From Arthrobacter sp. SLBN-112 (GTDB lineage: Bacteria > Actinomycetota > Actinomycetes > Actinomycetales > Micrococcaceae): a stretch of 64,000 nucleotides of DNA. The stretch spans positions 3,720,001-3,784,000 of the forward strand of contig NZ_JAUSXY010000001.1 of NCBI RefSeq assembly GCF_030944625.1, read 5' to 3'. A model generated the notes under the pieces. The model made no database searches. It was not told the origin of the DNA and worked only from the letters and a program-made list of their open reading frames with translations. Positions within the stretch are counted from its first letter, which is position 1, and each line of letters begins with the position of its first letter. Shown here piece by piece: positions 50,901-60,516 of this stretch. Made by a program: the position numbers and the translations under genes.

Positions 50901-53900
50901 AGCCGGATGGTCGCCTGCGCGGTGGCATCGCGGTCATCGGCGATGGTGTAGCGGACGTTGACGGTCCCGGCCTCGTTCGGTGCCAGCAGGATGATGCGCC
51001 CGCTGTTCTTGCTGACGTTCGCCTGGAGTGCGGGATCGGCCTCAATGCCGTCGGTGAGGATACGGATGCGGTCGCCGTCGGGATCGGTGTCGTTGGCGGT
51101 GGCGTCGACGGCGATCTGCCGGCCGGGCCGGACCCGGACTTCGTCGTCCACCGGGGTGGGCTTCTGGTTCACCTCGCCGCGCGGGGCGATGCCCACCGTC
51201 ACGGTGCCTGTGTTCACGGCGCCTTGGCGGTCAACCACCTTGTAGCGGAAAGTGTCCGTGCCCGCGCCGTCACCGGCGGCGGTGAAGTCGATGAAGTTGC
51301 TTCCCACGGTGGCGGTTCCCATGGCCGGGGTGCTGTCGATGCCCGTCAGCTGGACGGAGTCGCCGTCGGGATCGATGCCGTCCAGCGGAACCGGGATGCG
51401 CACCGTCCCGGCGGCCACCACCCGGGCGGTGAGGTTCCGCGGCTGGGGCCGGGAATTCTCGGCACCTTCGAGTGGAAGGATGTGGATGGTGACCGCGGCG
51501 GCACTCTTCTGGCCTTGTGGATCCACGGCGTTGTAGATGGCGCGGACCGTTTTGGGCTGGCTGCCCGCGATGAAGCGGAGGGTGTTCTCGGAGACGAAAC
51601 TCTTGCCATCTGCCGGATCCACGGCCTGCGGCAGGACAGGATCGACGGTCAGTTCCTGCCCTTGCGGGTGCGTGTCGTTGTCAAGGACAGGGATGGTGAC
51701 GACGTCGTTGACGCGGACGTTCACCTCGTCCGGCTTTGGCTGGGGTGCTTCCAGCACGGCGGGCGCCGGGACGGGCACCACGGAGACACTGCCCGTGGCG
51801 GACTTCTTGCCATTGGACATGGTGTATTCGAACAGCAGGGGATCCTTGCTTCCGAGGATGTCGGTGATCCGAAGGACGCTGTGGTTGATCACGCTGACGG
51901 ACACCGGGGCGTTGTCCGGGATTTTGACCGACTGCAGCACCAGGACGCCGCCTGAGGGGTCGGAGTCGTTGGCCAGGGGGTCCAGCAGGACGCTGCCGCC
52001 CGTGGGCATCAAGGCGACGTCGTGGACTGCCACGGGATCGCCGCCGTCGTTGCCGGATTCGACGTCGACGCGGATCAGACCCTGGCTGCTCTGCGGCCCG
52101 TTGCTGGCGATATACGTCAGGTAGACCGGCCCAGGGGTGGTGCTGCGGAACGTGAAGGTGCCGCCGTCGGTGACGGGGCTAAGTTCGGCCGGACCGTTGG
52201 CCTCCACCTGGGCGAGGCGGAGGGCACCACCGTTCGGGTCGACGTCGTTCTTCAACGGTGAGATCACCAGGTCCTGGCCCACGACGGCGGTGACATGGTC
52301 GGCGTTGACCACCGGCGCCAAGGCTCCGGGCGGCTGGACGTTGACCACCACCTTGCCGGTGACGGTGGCGCGGCCGTCCCAGATGGTGACTTGGACGTTC
52401 TTCTTGCCCGCTGTCGCACCGGAGTCCTGGAAGGTGAGCAGGCCGTCCCGCCGGACCTTGACCTGGTCCTGGTCATTGTCTGCCTTGGCGTCAAGCAGGA
52501 CGAGGTCGTCGCCGTCGGGGTCGATCCAATCCGTCAGGATGTTTTGGCTGACAGTTTTGCCTTGTTCCACCAGCATGGTGGTGTCCTCGCCGCGCTTGAA
52601 CTTCGGCGGCTTGTTTTCGTCGGGGCCGACGACGCTGAGCGTGACCTGCCCGGTGGCGGACAGCCCGCGGCCGTCGGAGGCGCTGTAGTTGAAGGTCTCC
52701 GTGCCGGGTTTGGCATCCGCCGGGACGGTGATTTGGAAGGCAGTGCCGCCATAGATATTTTCGAGCGTGCCTGACTTCGGCCCTGCATCTCCCACGGATG
52801 CGGTCAGGACGTCGCCGTCAGGATCCGAGTCGTTGTCCAGCACGCTGAGGATTGTGGTGCGGCCCGGGCGGACGCCGATGGCGTCGGGCTTGGTTTCCGG
52901 CGGCCGGTTGGGTTTGGTCCGGTCCGGCAGCACATTGATGGTGTTGTTGTCCGCCGACTCCTGGTCCTGGTCATCGGACTGGTTCTTGGGCGGGATGACG
53001 TCGTCCCAGTTGTTGACCAGCTGCATGTTCTGGTTCACCAGCCACACATTGCCCGAGTTCACATCATTCAAGACCACCAGGTCCCGGTTCACCCGGAAAA
53101 CATACGACGGCGACGCACTCGCCTTGGGCACCGGAACATTCTTGTCATCGGCATCATTGGTGCAATCCCGGACATACTTGTTCGCACCCGACCACGCCGC
53201 ATGCACACATCCGCCCAACTGCACCGGAGCAGCAGGCACACCCTCACCATCAAAGCCCACCGTCTTCGCCGCCGCCCCATCAAGAGGCTGCTTCAACAAC
53301 GCCTTCCGCGTCGCAACAGCAACAAAATCACTGCCCGGCCCGGCCTGCTGCAACTTCGCATCCCGCGCATTCTCCAACACCAACCGCTTACCACCAGGCA
53401 AAAACAGGTTCCCCGCCGCAGCATCCAACACCACCGGCTTATCCCCCACCACCGTCATCTGCAGATCCCCGGCACCCTTAAGCCCATCCCACGCACCGGA
53501 CTCCGAGGACGTCACCACACCATCGGCATCAACCCCCGTCACCGACACCACACCGGTCTTCGGATCCGCCGAATAAATCCGGTCATCAGCCCCGACCGCA
53601 GAAACAATCCCCTCAGAACCCACCAAAACAGGCTCCGACGCCTCCTCATCAAAACCATTCACCGTCGACGGCGACACCGCCCACACCTTGCCCGACCCCG
53701 GATCCGTCACCGAAATCGTCTGCGCCCCAAAACTCACCGCAGCAGAGCCCGGCAACCGCTTATCCCCGCCAAGACGCATATTCGCCGGCGACACCTGATT
53801 CAACGTCGAACCAGTCGCATCATCAACAAACACCTCACCGGCATGCTGCAACACATCAAACGACGTCGACGCCGGCGTCACCGCACCATCCAACACCCGC

Positions 53901-54106
53901 GAAGGATAATTAAGGCGCCCCACAGCATTCTTAGCCTTCGACACCACCCACACGCCACCATCATTCAACTCAACCTCAGTGGTCTTAAACCCCGGATACA
54001 ACACCGCACCCGTCACCACCACACCCACCACCACACCAAACGCAGTACCGGCGGCGGCTTTCCTATGTCGCTTTTTCAGCCCAAGCTTCCCCAGCAGAGT
54101 TGTCAC
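47996..54106 (-). CDS. giant membrane-anchored Ig-like/Fn3 surface protein 1
   Basis: 2,036 residues from a GTG start at 54106. A short basic tail precedes one membrane helix 'AFGVVVGVVVTGAVLYPGF' (about 22-41). Next is a beta-rich, possibly propeller-like region (42-380), then about ten Ig-like/cadherin-like repeats (390-1,480) with 'DNDSDPDGD'-type calcium-site motifs, four to five Fn3-like domains (1,480-1,955) and a Cys-containing C-terminus with an SH3-like pattern ('WYHLNSGMASGNWLRCD'). It is type II, with the long part outside. It is a tandem paralogue of the next gene, the closest match being residues 18-370. Expected role: cell-surface fibre or adhesin whose display needs the MoxR/DUF58/kinase genes. 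Confidence 0.9.
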   Translation of the reverse strand: MTTLLGKLGLKKRHRKAAAGTAFGVVVGVVVTGAVLYPGFKTTEVELNDGGVWVVSKAKNAVGRLNYPSRVLDGAVTPASTSFDVLQHAGEVFVDDATGSTLNQVSPANMRLGGDKRLPGSAAVSFGAQTISVTDPGSGKVWAVSPSTVNGFDEEASEPVLVGSEGIVSAVGADDRIYSADPKTGVVSVTGVDADGVVTSSESGAWDGLKGAGDLQMTVVGDKPVVLDAAAGNLFLPGGKRLVLENARDAKLQQAGPGSDFVAVATRKALLKQPLDGAAAKTVGFDGEGVPAAPVQLGGCVHAAWSGANKYVRDCTNDADDKNVPVPKASASPSYVFRVNRDLVVLNDVNSGNVWLVNQNMQLVNNWDDVIPPKNQSDDQDQESADNNTINVLPDRTKPNRPPETKPDAIGVRPGRTTILSVLDNDSDPDGDVLTASVGDAGPKSGTLENIYGGTAFQITVPADAKPGTETFNYSASDGRGLSATGQVTLSVVGPDENKPPKFKRGEDTTMLVEQGKTVSQNILTDWIDPDGDDLVLLDAKADNDQDQVKVRRDGLLTFQDSGATAGKKNVQVTIWDGRATVTGKVVVNVQPPGALAPVVNADHVTAVVGQDLVISPLKNDVDPNGGALRLAQVEANGPAELSPVTDGGTFTFRSTTPGPVYLTYIASNGPQSSQGLIRVDVESGNDGGDPVAVHDVALMPTGGSVLLDPLANDSDPSGGVLVLQSVKIPDNAPVSVSVINHSVLRITDILGSKDPLLFEYTMSNGKKSATGSVSVVPVPAPAVLEAPQPKPDEVNVRVNDVVTIPVLDNDTHPQGQELTVDPVLPQAVDPADGKSFVSENTLRFIAGSQPKTVRAIYNAVDPQGQKSAAAVTIHILPLEGAENSRPQPRNLTARVVAAGTVRIPVPLDGIDPDGDSVQLTGIDSTPAMGTATVGSNFIDFTAAGDGAGTDTFRYKVVDRQGAVNTGTVTVGIAPRGEVNQKPTPVDDEVRVRPGRQIAVDATANDTDPDGDRIRILTDGIEADPALQANVSKNSGRIILLAPNEAGTVNVRYTIADDRDATAQATIRLVVDNNVPLKAPIARDDRVTSAQAMGKTAVDVPVLKNDEDPDGVGENLKISTEATTARPGGNGNVLVDLTKDPQLIPYTVEDVDGLQSTAVIWVPGLGQQVPTLAKDEVLEVVAGQSVDVNLNEWVKVREGRSPRLTQADRIKLIGADNGNPVIGDGAGLKYTAGADYVGPGSLTFEVTDGTGPDDPAGLKSTLSIRTKVLPDPNKNNPPELLGSDVDVPKGDTASTDLGKLTSDPDRDDVEKMKYELVGGSPGGFNVSIDGKTLKASAADSTATGTRAAVQVKARDPRGLEATATYQLSVTASNRPKPVANDDVEANAPAGKPVIINVLANDANPFPETPLKIIAANTETGSGNVGVNGDSVTVTPAPGFTGTMVVAYTVEDKTGDASRHATARIRLTVKDKPAAATTPQAQSVGDRTALLNWTAPADRGSPITKYTVYGEGGFRQDCPANTCTLNGLTNNTTYHFQVTATNEFGESDRSPASADVRPDVKPDTPMAPSLTFGDKQLTVNWTQPASKGSPVKSYDLEISPAPAGQNAQIQNLTSVSYVWKGLQNGVSYKVRVLARNDAKEPSEWSPYSAAEVPAGVPATPTAPSVSQATPVGSQSQLRVVWSAPNNNGDAVSSYTLTTLRGGAAVASQQVSGTSQNVTVDNSETNYTFTVSATNKAGTSGTSPASAPVRAVGKPGMVGTPTATLYDTGGNGGKIDVRFSQLTAAQRNGSTADEITYRYSLTSGGGSGTIPAGGGVVPAANGTQTSVVVWAVSSRSTTAGDASPPSNAVNPYGLAFAPTVTGSNSSGVGDKTVSWTWNQPSGNGRAVTGYQYSLDNGPWQDTQQRSFSKSVGYSETHKLEVRAISAGQPGRIGSDTSRSGAAPATDWYVTASPTRSCTEPRQGTDSFIDGNPSQCTGAGKWLDAGAPSTADRYQVWYKTSNNPSGIWYHLNSGMASGNWLRCDTSNVGCNPPNGMPNR
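52991..54053 (-). repeat. 1,063-bp near-identical block, copy 1 (giant gene 1)
   Basis: It is the same length as 59303-60365 and differs at about 16 positions by eye (about 98.5% identical). It covers the membrane helix and propeller-like region. Its coding strand prefers G/T-ending codons (GTT, TTG, GAT, GGG), while the flanking parts of the gene prefer C/G endings. The copies are 6,312 bases apart in direct orientation. Confidence 0.93.
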
Positions 54107-54235
54107 AGCGTTACTTTTCCCTCAGATTGTGTTGCCGGATACCGGCCTGTTCGCGGGACAGGCAGCAGGCTTTCTTTCCCCGCGCCAAGACTACCGAAGC
54201 CCCGCAAGACCCCGCGATGGGGACCTCTATCCCCT

Positions 54236-54272
54236 GCCGGGCACCGGCCGGGACCGTTGCCCGGTGCCCGGC
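54236..54272 (-). terminator. hairpin directly after giant gene 2
   Basis: A perfect 12-bp stem GCCGGGCACCGG/CCGGTGCCCGGC with a 13-base loop starts 3 bases past the stop codon. No T run follows, so it may stabilise the mRNA 3' end or attenuate rather than fully end transcription into giant gene 1. The remaining gap to 54106 shows nothing else. Confidence 0.5.
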
Positions 54273-54274
54273 GG

Positions 54275-57200
54275 CTATGGCGTTGCTCCTGTCGGGAAGG
54301 TGCACAGCGGTACTCCGCTCTGTGCCGGCGAGCCCAGCGTGGTGTGCAGCGACTGGATCCAGCGGGTGGCGTTCGGTGAGCCGCGCATGATGTAGTACCA
54401 CTGGCCGTCCCCGCTGTAGGTGGTGCCGTGCGGCTTCCAGCACATGACGTCGAAGGTGTCCAGGTGCGACATCCACGGCCGGTTGTAGCCGCTTTGCCCG
54501 TCGCAGGTGAAGTTCTGCGGATCGTAGGAGGTGGCGCCGGGCAGGTCGGTACAGCTGCGATCCATGCCGCTGGCCAGCCTGGTGGTCCAGCGGGTCTTGG
54601 CCGCGCCGGACTGGGCAGACGCCGAGGCGAGGGGCCCGCCGGTGCCGCGTGAATTGACCGTCTGCACGTCGATCGAATGCCGCTCGTTGAAGCCGGCGGT
54701 GTTGATGGTGCGGCTGCCGGAGGCTGCCACCCGTTCCCAGCCCCCGCCGTCGATCCTGATCTGGGTGTAGGCGATGTCGTAGCTGCCTGCTGCCGGGGAC
54801 GCCCAGCTCAGGGTCAGGTTCTTCTGGTTCTCGGCACCGTCCTGCCCTGAGGCCGAGGGCGTGCCCGGCGCACCGTACGGGTTGGCGGTGGCCGGAGTGC
54901 TGGCGTCGGAACTGGGCGCCACCGAGGAGTTGGCGATCACGGTGATGGCCGTGGAACTGCCGTTGGCGAACCCGCCGACGGTCTGCCCGGGCCTGATCGG
55001 CCCCGACTGTCCCGTGCTGGCCCGGTAGGTGTAACTGACTTCGGCGTACGTTGAGCCATTGCGTTCGGCGGCCGTGAGCTCGCGGAAGTTGATGGTGACG
55101 GAGCGGCCGGCACCGCCGGTGTTGGCCTCCGTGGCGCTTACGCCGGAGACCTGTGCGAGCTTGCCCGTGGCGCGGCGGGGAGCGGACGCCGCACTGACAG
55201 CGCCCTTGCCGGCCTTGTTCTCTGCCTGCACGGTAAAGGTGTACGACGCTTCGGAATTGTTGGCGGTGAAGTTGGCCGTCCGGACGGTGCCGGCCACCAT
55301 CTGCGTTTGGGCCGCCCCGCCGCCACCGCTCATGGTGACGTAGTAGTTCCTGATGGCGTCACCGTTGGTGTTTGGCTCGTTCCAGTCCACCTTGAGCTGG
55401 TTGGACGTTCCCACCGAGGAGGCCACGGACGACGTCGGAGCGGCAGGTGCCGCGGGAACACCGGCAGGGTTGTCCTCGGCAGAGTAGGGGCTCCAGTCTG
55501 AGGGGCCGAGTTCGTTGACTGCCTGGGCGCGCACCTTGTAACGCACGCCGTTGGTGAGTCCGGGCCAGGTGTAGCTCAGCCCGGTCACGCCGTTCTTGAC
55601 CGCTGCCCCGTTCGCTGGCGGCGGTGAGATCTCCAGGTTGTAGTTCTTGACGGCCGAGCCTTCCGTCTTGGCTGCCGGCCACGTGATTTCCATGTTCTTG
55701 TCGCCGGCCTTGACGGCGGGGGCGTCCGGCGGCGACGGCTTTTCGTCGGGCCTGATCTCGTTGGAGGCCGGCGACGGATCGGATTCGTTGACCTCGTTCG
55801 TGGCGGTAACGGTAAAGACGTACTTGACGTCGTTGGTCAGGCCGGTCAGCGTGCAGGTGGTGGTGGCACACTCCTGGCTGAAGCCGCTGGCGGAGTGCAC
55901 GGTGTATTTGGTGATGGCTGCGCCGTTGTCCGACGGCGGTGTCCACTTGAGCACGGCCGTCCGGCTCCGGACATCCGTTGCAGAAGGCGCAGAGGGCGCG
56001 TCGGGCCGGTCGCGGACGGTGAGCCTGACCCGGCCGTCGGTCTGTCGGGACACGTCCCCGGTCTTGTCCATGATGGTGTACCGCACCACCATCACGCCTT
56101 TGAACCCGCTGGCCGGGGTGACCGTGATCGAGTCCCCCGACACGGCAGGCTGCCCTGCGGCCGAGCCGGTCTCCACGGTGGCGGAGGTGATCCGGAGGGG
56201 CGTCTCCGGGAAGGGGTTGAAGTCGTTGGCGAGGACGTTGACGGTCTCGGACTTGCCGGCGTTCGCCTTTTCCACCACGTCCTCGTTGGCCGTGGGCAGC
56301 GGCCGGTTGGAGGCGACCACGGTGGCGGTGATGGTAGCGCGGACCGGATCGGAGCGGCCGTCGGTGACCTTGAGCGGGATGCTGCCCTTCCAGCCGGCGG
56401 CTCGGGCCGAATCAGGAGTCACCTTAAGGGTTGCCTTGTCCACGGTTGCGTTGAAGCCCTCGGGCAGGGAGCCGTCGAGTTCGAACTTGAGCTTGTCCTG
56501 GTCGCCGGCGTCCACGTCCTTGGCCAGGTTGCCGAGGTCCAGGGTGGCCGACTCGCCGGCGGGAACGTCGAGGGTGGCGCCGCTGAAGGTGGGCGGATGG
56601 TTGGCGTTGGGGTCCGGGATGACCTTGGTGATGATGCTCAGCGTGGACTTGAGGCCGGCGGGGTCGTCCGGTCCTGTGCCGTCAGTCACTTCGAAGGTGA
56701 TGGAGCCGGGACCCACGTAGTCCTTGAGGGCGGCGTAACGCAGGGCATTGCCGTTTCCGGCCACCACGTTGTCCGGTTCTGCGCCCAGGACCCGGACCTT
56801 GTCCACCTGGGTGATCCGGGGCGTGCGGCCTTCCCGCACCCGGACGTAATCCGCCAGGTTGAGGGTGATTTCCTTGCCTGACATGACCTCTACGGGTTCG
56901 GTCTTGGCCAGGGTGGGATGTTGCTCGCCCTGCCCCGGCACCCAGATGACAGCCGTCGCGCTTTGGCCGTCAACGTCGGTGACGGTGTAGGGCACCAGCT
57001 GGTCTGCCGGCCCCAGCGTGACGCGCACGGTGCCGTCGCCGGTGACGCGGGCGTTGGGGTTGCCGTCAGGCAGGCCGATCTTGAGTTCGGACGCCACGCC
57101 GTCGGGGTCTGAATCGTTCTTCAGGACCGGCACGTCGACGGCGGACTTGCCCAGCGTCTCGGCCTGGGTGACCACATCGTCCTTGGCAACCGGGGCCTTC

Positions 57201-60200
57201 AGCGCGGCGTCGGGGCTGGCTTTCACCCGGATCACGGCACCGGCCTGGGCTTTCTTGTCGTCCTGGATCTTGTAGCTGACGCTTTCGTTACCGGCGGCAT
57301 TCGGGGCCGTGAGCAGCACCTTTCCGCCTTCGGCTGCCTCCACGCCGAGGTCCGGGCGGGCTTCGAAGCCGTTGGACACCAGGGTGATCGGGTCACCATC
57401 AGGGTCTGAATCGTTGGTGAGGGCGTCGACGGCGATCTTGCGTCCCGGGCGGACGTCCACGGCGTCGTCAACGGCAATGGGCTTCTGGTTGGTGGCTTCC
57501 GCCGGTGCGATGCCGACGATCACGGTGCCGGTGTTCTCGGCCCCGATGCGGTCCCGGACCCGGTAGGTGAACGTGTCTGTGCCTGCCGCGTTACCCGCTG
57601 CGGTGAATTCGAGGTAGCCGTCCTTGACCACGGCCGTGCCCATGGCAGGGGCCTTGTCCACCCCGGTCAGCTGGACGGAGTCGCCGTCGCTGTCCACGCC
57701 GTCGAGGGGTACGGGGATGCGGACGGTCATGCCCGCCACAACCCTGGCGGTGAGGTTCTTCGGTTCGGGCCGGGTGTTGAGCTGATCGTCGCGGGCCCGG
57801 ATCCGGATGGTGACCTGCTGGGAGTCGGACTGGCCTGATTCGTTGGTGACCTTGTAGATCGCGTACACGGTCTTGGGCACGTCTCCGGCGATGAACCGCA
57901 CCGCTCCGCCAGCCGTGAAGATGCGCCCGTCCGCGGGGTCCGGCTGCTGGGCCAACTGCGGTTCAAGGGTGAGCGCGCCGCCATTGGGATCGGTGTCGTT
58001 GGCCAGCACGGGGATGGTGACGACGTCGCCCGCGCGGACCGTGGCCTCGTCCGGTTTGGCCTGGGGTGCCTGCAGTTTCGCCGGGGCGGGGACCACCAGC
58101 ACGGCAATCTCGCCGGTGGCGGAGGCTTTGCCGTTGGAGATGGTGTATTTGACGGTGAGCTGGCCCTGGGCACGGATGTCGGTGATCCGGACAACGGAGT
58201 GGTCCAGCACGGAGACGCTGATGGGCAGGCCGTCCGCAGCCGTCACGGACTGGACCACGAGCACGCCGCCGGAGGGGTCGGAGTCATTGCCGAGGACATC
58301 CACCAGCACGTTGCCGCCGCTGGGCAGCAGCGCAGTGTCGCGCACGGCCACGGGGGCGCCGTCGCCGCTGCCGGGTACGACGTCGACACGCACCAATTGC
58401 TGGGCGCTGGCAGGTCCGTTGGTGGCCAGGTAAGTAACGTAGTGCGCGCCCTCGGCGGTGGAATTGAACGTGAAGGTTTGCTGGTCGGCCCCCATCGTGG
58501 CGGTGGAGTTGCCGTCCGGGGTCACCTGGGCGAGGCGCAGCGCGCCGCCTTGCGGGTCTGAGTCGTTCTTCAGCGGCGCGATCACCGTGTCCACTCCGGC
58601 GACGGCGACCACGTGGTCGGCGTTGGCGATGGGCGGCAGCGCTCCGGGCGCGCGGACGTCGACGGTGACCTTTCCCTCGGTGGTGGACCGGCCATCGGAG
58701 ACGGTCACGGTGACGGTTTTGCGTCCCGGTTCCGCCCCGGAATCCTGGAAGCTGAGCAGGCCGTCGGGCCGGATCCGGACTTGGTCGCGGGGGTCGCTGC
58801 CGGTGGCGCCGACGACGAAGAGGTCGTCGCCGTCGGGGTCGATCCAGTCGGTGAGGATGTTTTGGCTGACCACCTTGCCTGCCTGCACCACCAGGGTGGT
58901 GTTGCGGTTGGGCTTTTGCCTGGGCGCCGAGTTCTCTCCCGGCGGCACGATGTTGAGCGTGACATCGGCGGAGGCTGACAGGCCGCGGCCGTCGTCCACC
59001 GTGTATTTGAACGTCTCGGAGCCGGTCTTGTCGGCGCCGACACTGACCTGGAACCCGGTGGCGCCGTAGATCGGCGCGAGCAGGCCTGACTTCAGGGGGT
59101 CGGGCGTGCGGACGGTCAGGACGTCGCCGTCGGGGTCGGAGTCGTTGTCCAGCACGGGAAGGACGGTGGTCTTTCCGGCGCGCACACCGAAGGTGTCCGG
59201 TTTGGCCACGGGGGCGCTGTTGGGTTTGGTGCGGTCCGGCAGGACGGTCTGCTGCACCTCATCGGCGGAGTCCTTGTCGGCGTCGTCCGAGGTCTGTTGC
59301 GGCGGGATGACGTCGTCCCAGTTGTTGACCAGCTGCATGTTCTGGTTCACCAGCCACACATTGCCCGAGTTCACATCATTCAGGACCACCAGGTCCCGGT
59401 TCACCCGGAAAACATACGACGGCGACGCACTCGCCTTAGGCACCGGAACATTCTTGTCATCAGCATCATTGGTGCAGTCACGAACATACTTGTTCGCCCC
59501 CGACCACGCCGCATGCACACACCCGCCCAACTGCACCGGAGCAGCAGGCACACCCTCACCATCAAACGACACCGTCTTCGCCGCCGCCCCATCAAGAGGC
59601 TGCTTCAACAACGCCTTCCGCGTCGCAACAGCCACAAAATCACTGCCCGGGCCGGCCTGCTGCAACTTCGCATCCCGCGCATTCTCCAACACCAACCGCT
59701 TACCACCAGGCAAAAACAGGTTCCCAGCCGCAGCATCCAACACCACCGGCTTATCCCCCACCACCGTCATCTGCAGATCCCCGGCACCCTTAAGCCCATC
59801 CCACGCACCGGACTCCGAGGACGTCACCACACCATCGGCATCCACCCCCGTCACCGACACCACACCGGTCTTCGGATCCGCCGAATAAATCCGGTCATCA
59901 GCCCCGACCGCAGAAACAATCCCCTCAGAACCCACCAAAACAGGCTCCGACGCCTCCTCATCAAAACCATTCACCGTCGACGGCGACACCGCCCACACCT
60001 TGCCCGACCCCGGATCCGTCACCGAAATCGTCTGCGCCCCAAAACTCACCGCAGCAGAGCCCGGCAACCGCTTATCCCCGCCAAGACGCATATTCGCCGG
60101 CGACACCTGATTCAACGTCGAACCAGTCGCATCATCAACAAACACCTCACCGGCATGCTGCAACACATCAAACGTCGTCGACGCCGGCGTCACCGCACCA

Positions 60201-60448
60201 TCCAACACCCGCGAAGGATAATTAAGGCGCCCCACAGCATTCTTAGCCTTCGACACCACCCACACGCCACCATCATTCAACTCAACCTCAGTGGTCTTAA
60301 ACCCCGGATACAACACCGCACCCGTCACCACCACACCCACCACCACACCAAACGCAGTACCGGCGAACCACCGCGAGCCCAGCAGCCGGCGCTTCCAGGG
60401 CATGGCTGAAGCAGGGCTTTCAGCGCGCGCTTGGTCCCGACGTTTCAT
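54275..60448 (-). CDS. giant membrane-anchored Ig-like/Fn3 surface protein 2
   Basis: 2,057 residues from the ATG at 60448. A basic N-terminus (MKRRDQARAESPASAMPWKR) is followed by the same membrane helix and beta-region as protein 1 (nearly identical residues to about 385). After that come ten Ig-like repeats matching those of protein 1 one for one ('LDNDSDPDGDVLT', 'DWIDPDGDDLF', 'KNDSDPQGGALRLAQV' and so on) but diverged, then Fn3-like domains from about 1,485 and a Cys-containing C-terminus ('CWKPHGTTYSGDGQWYYIM'). It is a surface protein with the long part outside. This is the first gene of the cluster. Confidence 0.9.
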   Translation of the reverse strand: MKRRDQARAESPASAMPWKRRLLGSRWFAGTAFGVVVGVVVTGAVLYPGFKTTEVELNDGGVWVVSKAKNAVGRLNYPSRVLDGAVTPASTTFDVLQHAGEVFVDDATGSTLNQVSPANMRLGGDKRLPGSAAVSFGAQTISVTDPGSGKVWAVSPSTVNGFDEEASEPVLVGSEGIVSAVGADDRIYSADPKTGVVSVTGVDADGVVTSSESGAWDGLKGAGDLQMTVVGDKPVVLDAAAGNLFLPGGKRLVLENARDAKLQQAGPGSDFVAVATRKALLKQPLDGAAAKTVSFDGEGVPAAPVQLGGCVHAAWSGANKYVRDCTNDADDKNVPVPKASASPSYVFRVNRDLVVLNDVNSGNVWLVNQNMQLVNNWDDVIPPQQTSDDADKDSADEVQQTVLPDRTKPNSAPVAKPDTFGVRAGKTTVLPVLDNDSDPDGDVLTVRTPDPLKSGLLAPIYGATGFQVSVGADKTGSETFKYTVDDGRGLSASADVTLNIVPPGENSAPRQKPNRNTTLVVQAGKVVSQNILTDWIDPDGDDLFVVGATGSDPRDQVRIRPDGLLSFQDSGAEPGRKTVTVTVSDGRSTTEGKVTVDVRAPGALPPIANADHVVAVAGVDTVIAPLKNDSDPQGGALRLAQVTPDGNSTATMGADQQTFTFNSTAEGAHYVTYLATNGPASAQQLVRVDVVPGSGDGAPVAVRDTALLPSGGNVLVDVLGNDSDPSGGVLVVQSVTAADGLPISVSVLDHSVVRITDIRAQGQLTVKYTISNGKASATGEIAVLVVPAPAKLQAPQAKPDEATVRAGDVVTIPVLANDTDPNGGALTLEPQLAQQPDPADGRIFTAGGAVRFIAGDVPKTVYAIYKVTNESGQSDSQQVTIRIRARDDQLNTRPEPKNLTARVVAGMTVRIPVPLDGVDSDGDSVQLTGVDKAPAMGTAVVKDGYLEFTAAGNAAGTDTFTYRVRDRIGAENTGTVIVGIAPAEATNQKPIAVDDAVDVRPGRKIAVDALTNDSDPDGDPITLVSNGFEARPDLGVEAAEGGKVLLTAPNAAGNESVSYKIQDDKKAQAGAVIRVKASPDAALKAPVAKDDVVTQAETLGKSAVDVPVLKNDSDPDGVASELKIGLPDGNPNARVTGDGTVRVTLGPADQLVPYTVTDVDGQSATAVIWVPGQGEQHPTLAKTEPVEVMSGKEITLNLADYVRVREGRTPRITQVDKVRVLGAEPDNVVAGNGNALRYAALKDYVGPGSITFEVTDGTGPDDPAGLKSTLSIITKVIPDPNANHPPTFSGATLDVPAGESATLDLGNLAKDVDAGDQDKLKFELDGSLPEGFNATVDKATLKVTPDSARAAGWKGSIPLKVTDGRSDPVRATITATVVASNRPLPTANEDVVEKANAGKSETVNVLANDFNPFPETPLRITSATVETGSAAGQPAVSGDSITVTPASGFKGVMVVRYTIMDKTGDVSRQTDGRVRLTVRDRPDAPSAPSATDVRSRTAVLKWTPPSDNGAAITKYTVHSASGFSQECATTTCTLTGLTNDVKYVFTVTATNEVNESDPSPASNEIRPDEKPSPPDAPAVKAGDKNMEITWPAAKTEGSAVKNYNLEISPPPANGAAVKNGVTGLSYTWPGLTNGVRYKVRAQAVNELGPSDWSPYSAEDNPAGVPAAPAAPTSSVASSVGTSNQLKVDWNEPNTNGDAIRNYYVTMSGGGGAAQTQMVAGTVRTANFTANNSEASYTFTVQAENKAGKGAVSAASAPRRATGKLAQVSGVSATEANTGGAGRSVTINFRELTAAERNGSTYAEVSYTYRASTGQSGPIRPGQTVGGFANGSSTAITVIANSSVAPSSDASTPATANPYGAPGTPSASGQDGAENQKNLTLSWASPAAGSYDIAYTQIRIDGGGWERVAASGSRTINTAGFNERHSIDVQTVNSRGTGGPLASASAQSGAAKTRWTTRLASGMDRSCTDLPGATSYDPQNFTCDGQSGYNRPWMSHLDTFDVMCWKPHGTTYSGDGQWYYIMRGSPNATRWIQSLHTTLGSPAQSGVPLCTFPTGATP
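59303..60365 (-). repeat. 1,063-bp near-identical block, copy 2 (giant gene 2)
   Basis: It matches 52991-54053 over its full length without gaps. One protein-level change is Ser for Gly in 'TVSFDGEG' against 'TVGFDGEG'. The sharp edges, at GACGTCGTCCCAG on one side and GCAGTACCGGCG on the other, mark where similarity at DNA level stops. Confidence 0.93.
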
Positions 60449-60516
60449 GAAGTGTTATCCCCCGATAGCTCTCTGCCCCTGCCGGCAGCCGGTGTCACTG
60501 GACTCCGGGCACCACA

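Noticed and set aside
53201..54379. Long plus-strand reading (392 codons) opposite the 5' part of giant gene 1, and its twin at 59297-60409
   Set aside because: They are caused by the codon bias of the minus-strand gene (few C-ending codons), giving basic His/Arg-rich nonsense with no domain. The minus-strand frame has a membrane helix and a conserved paralogue.
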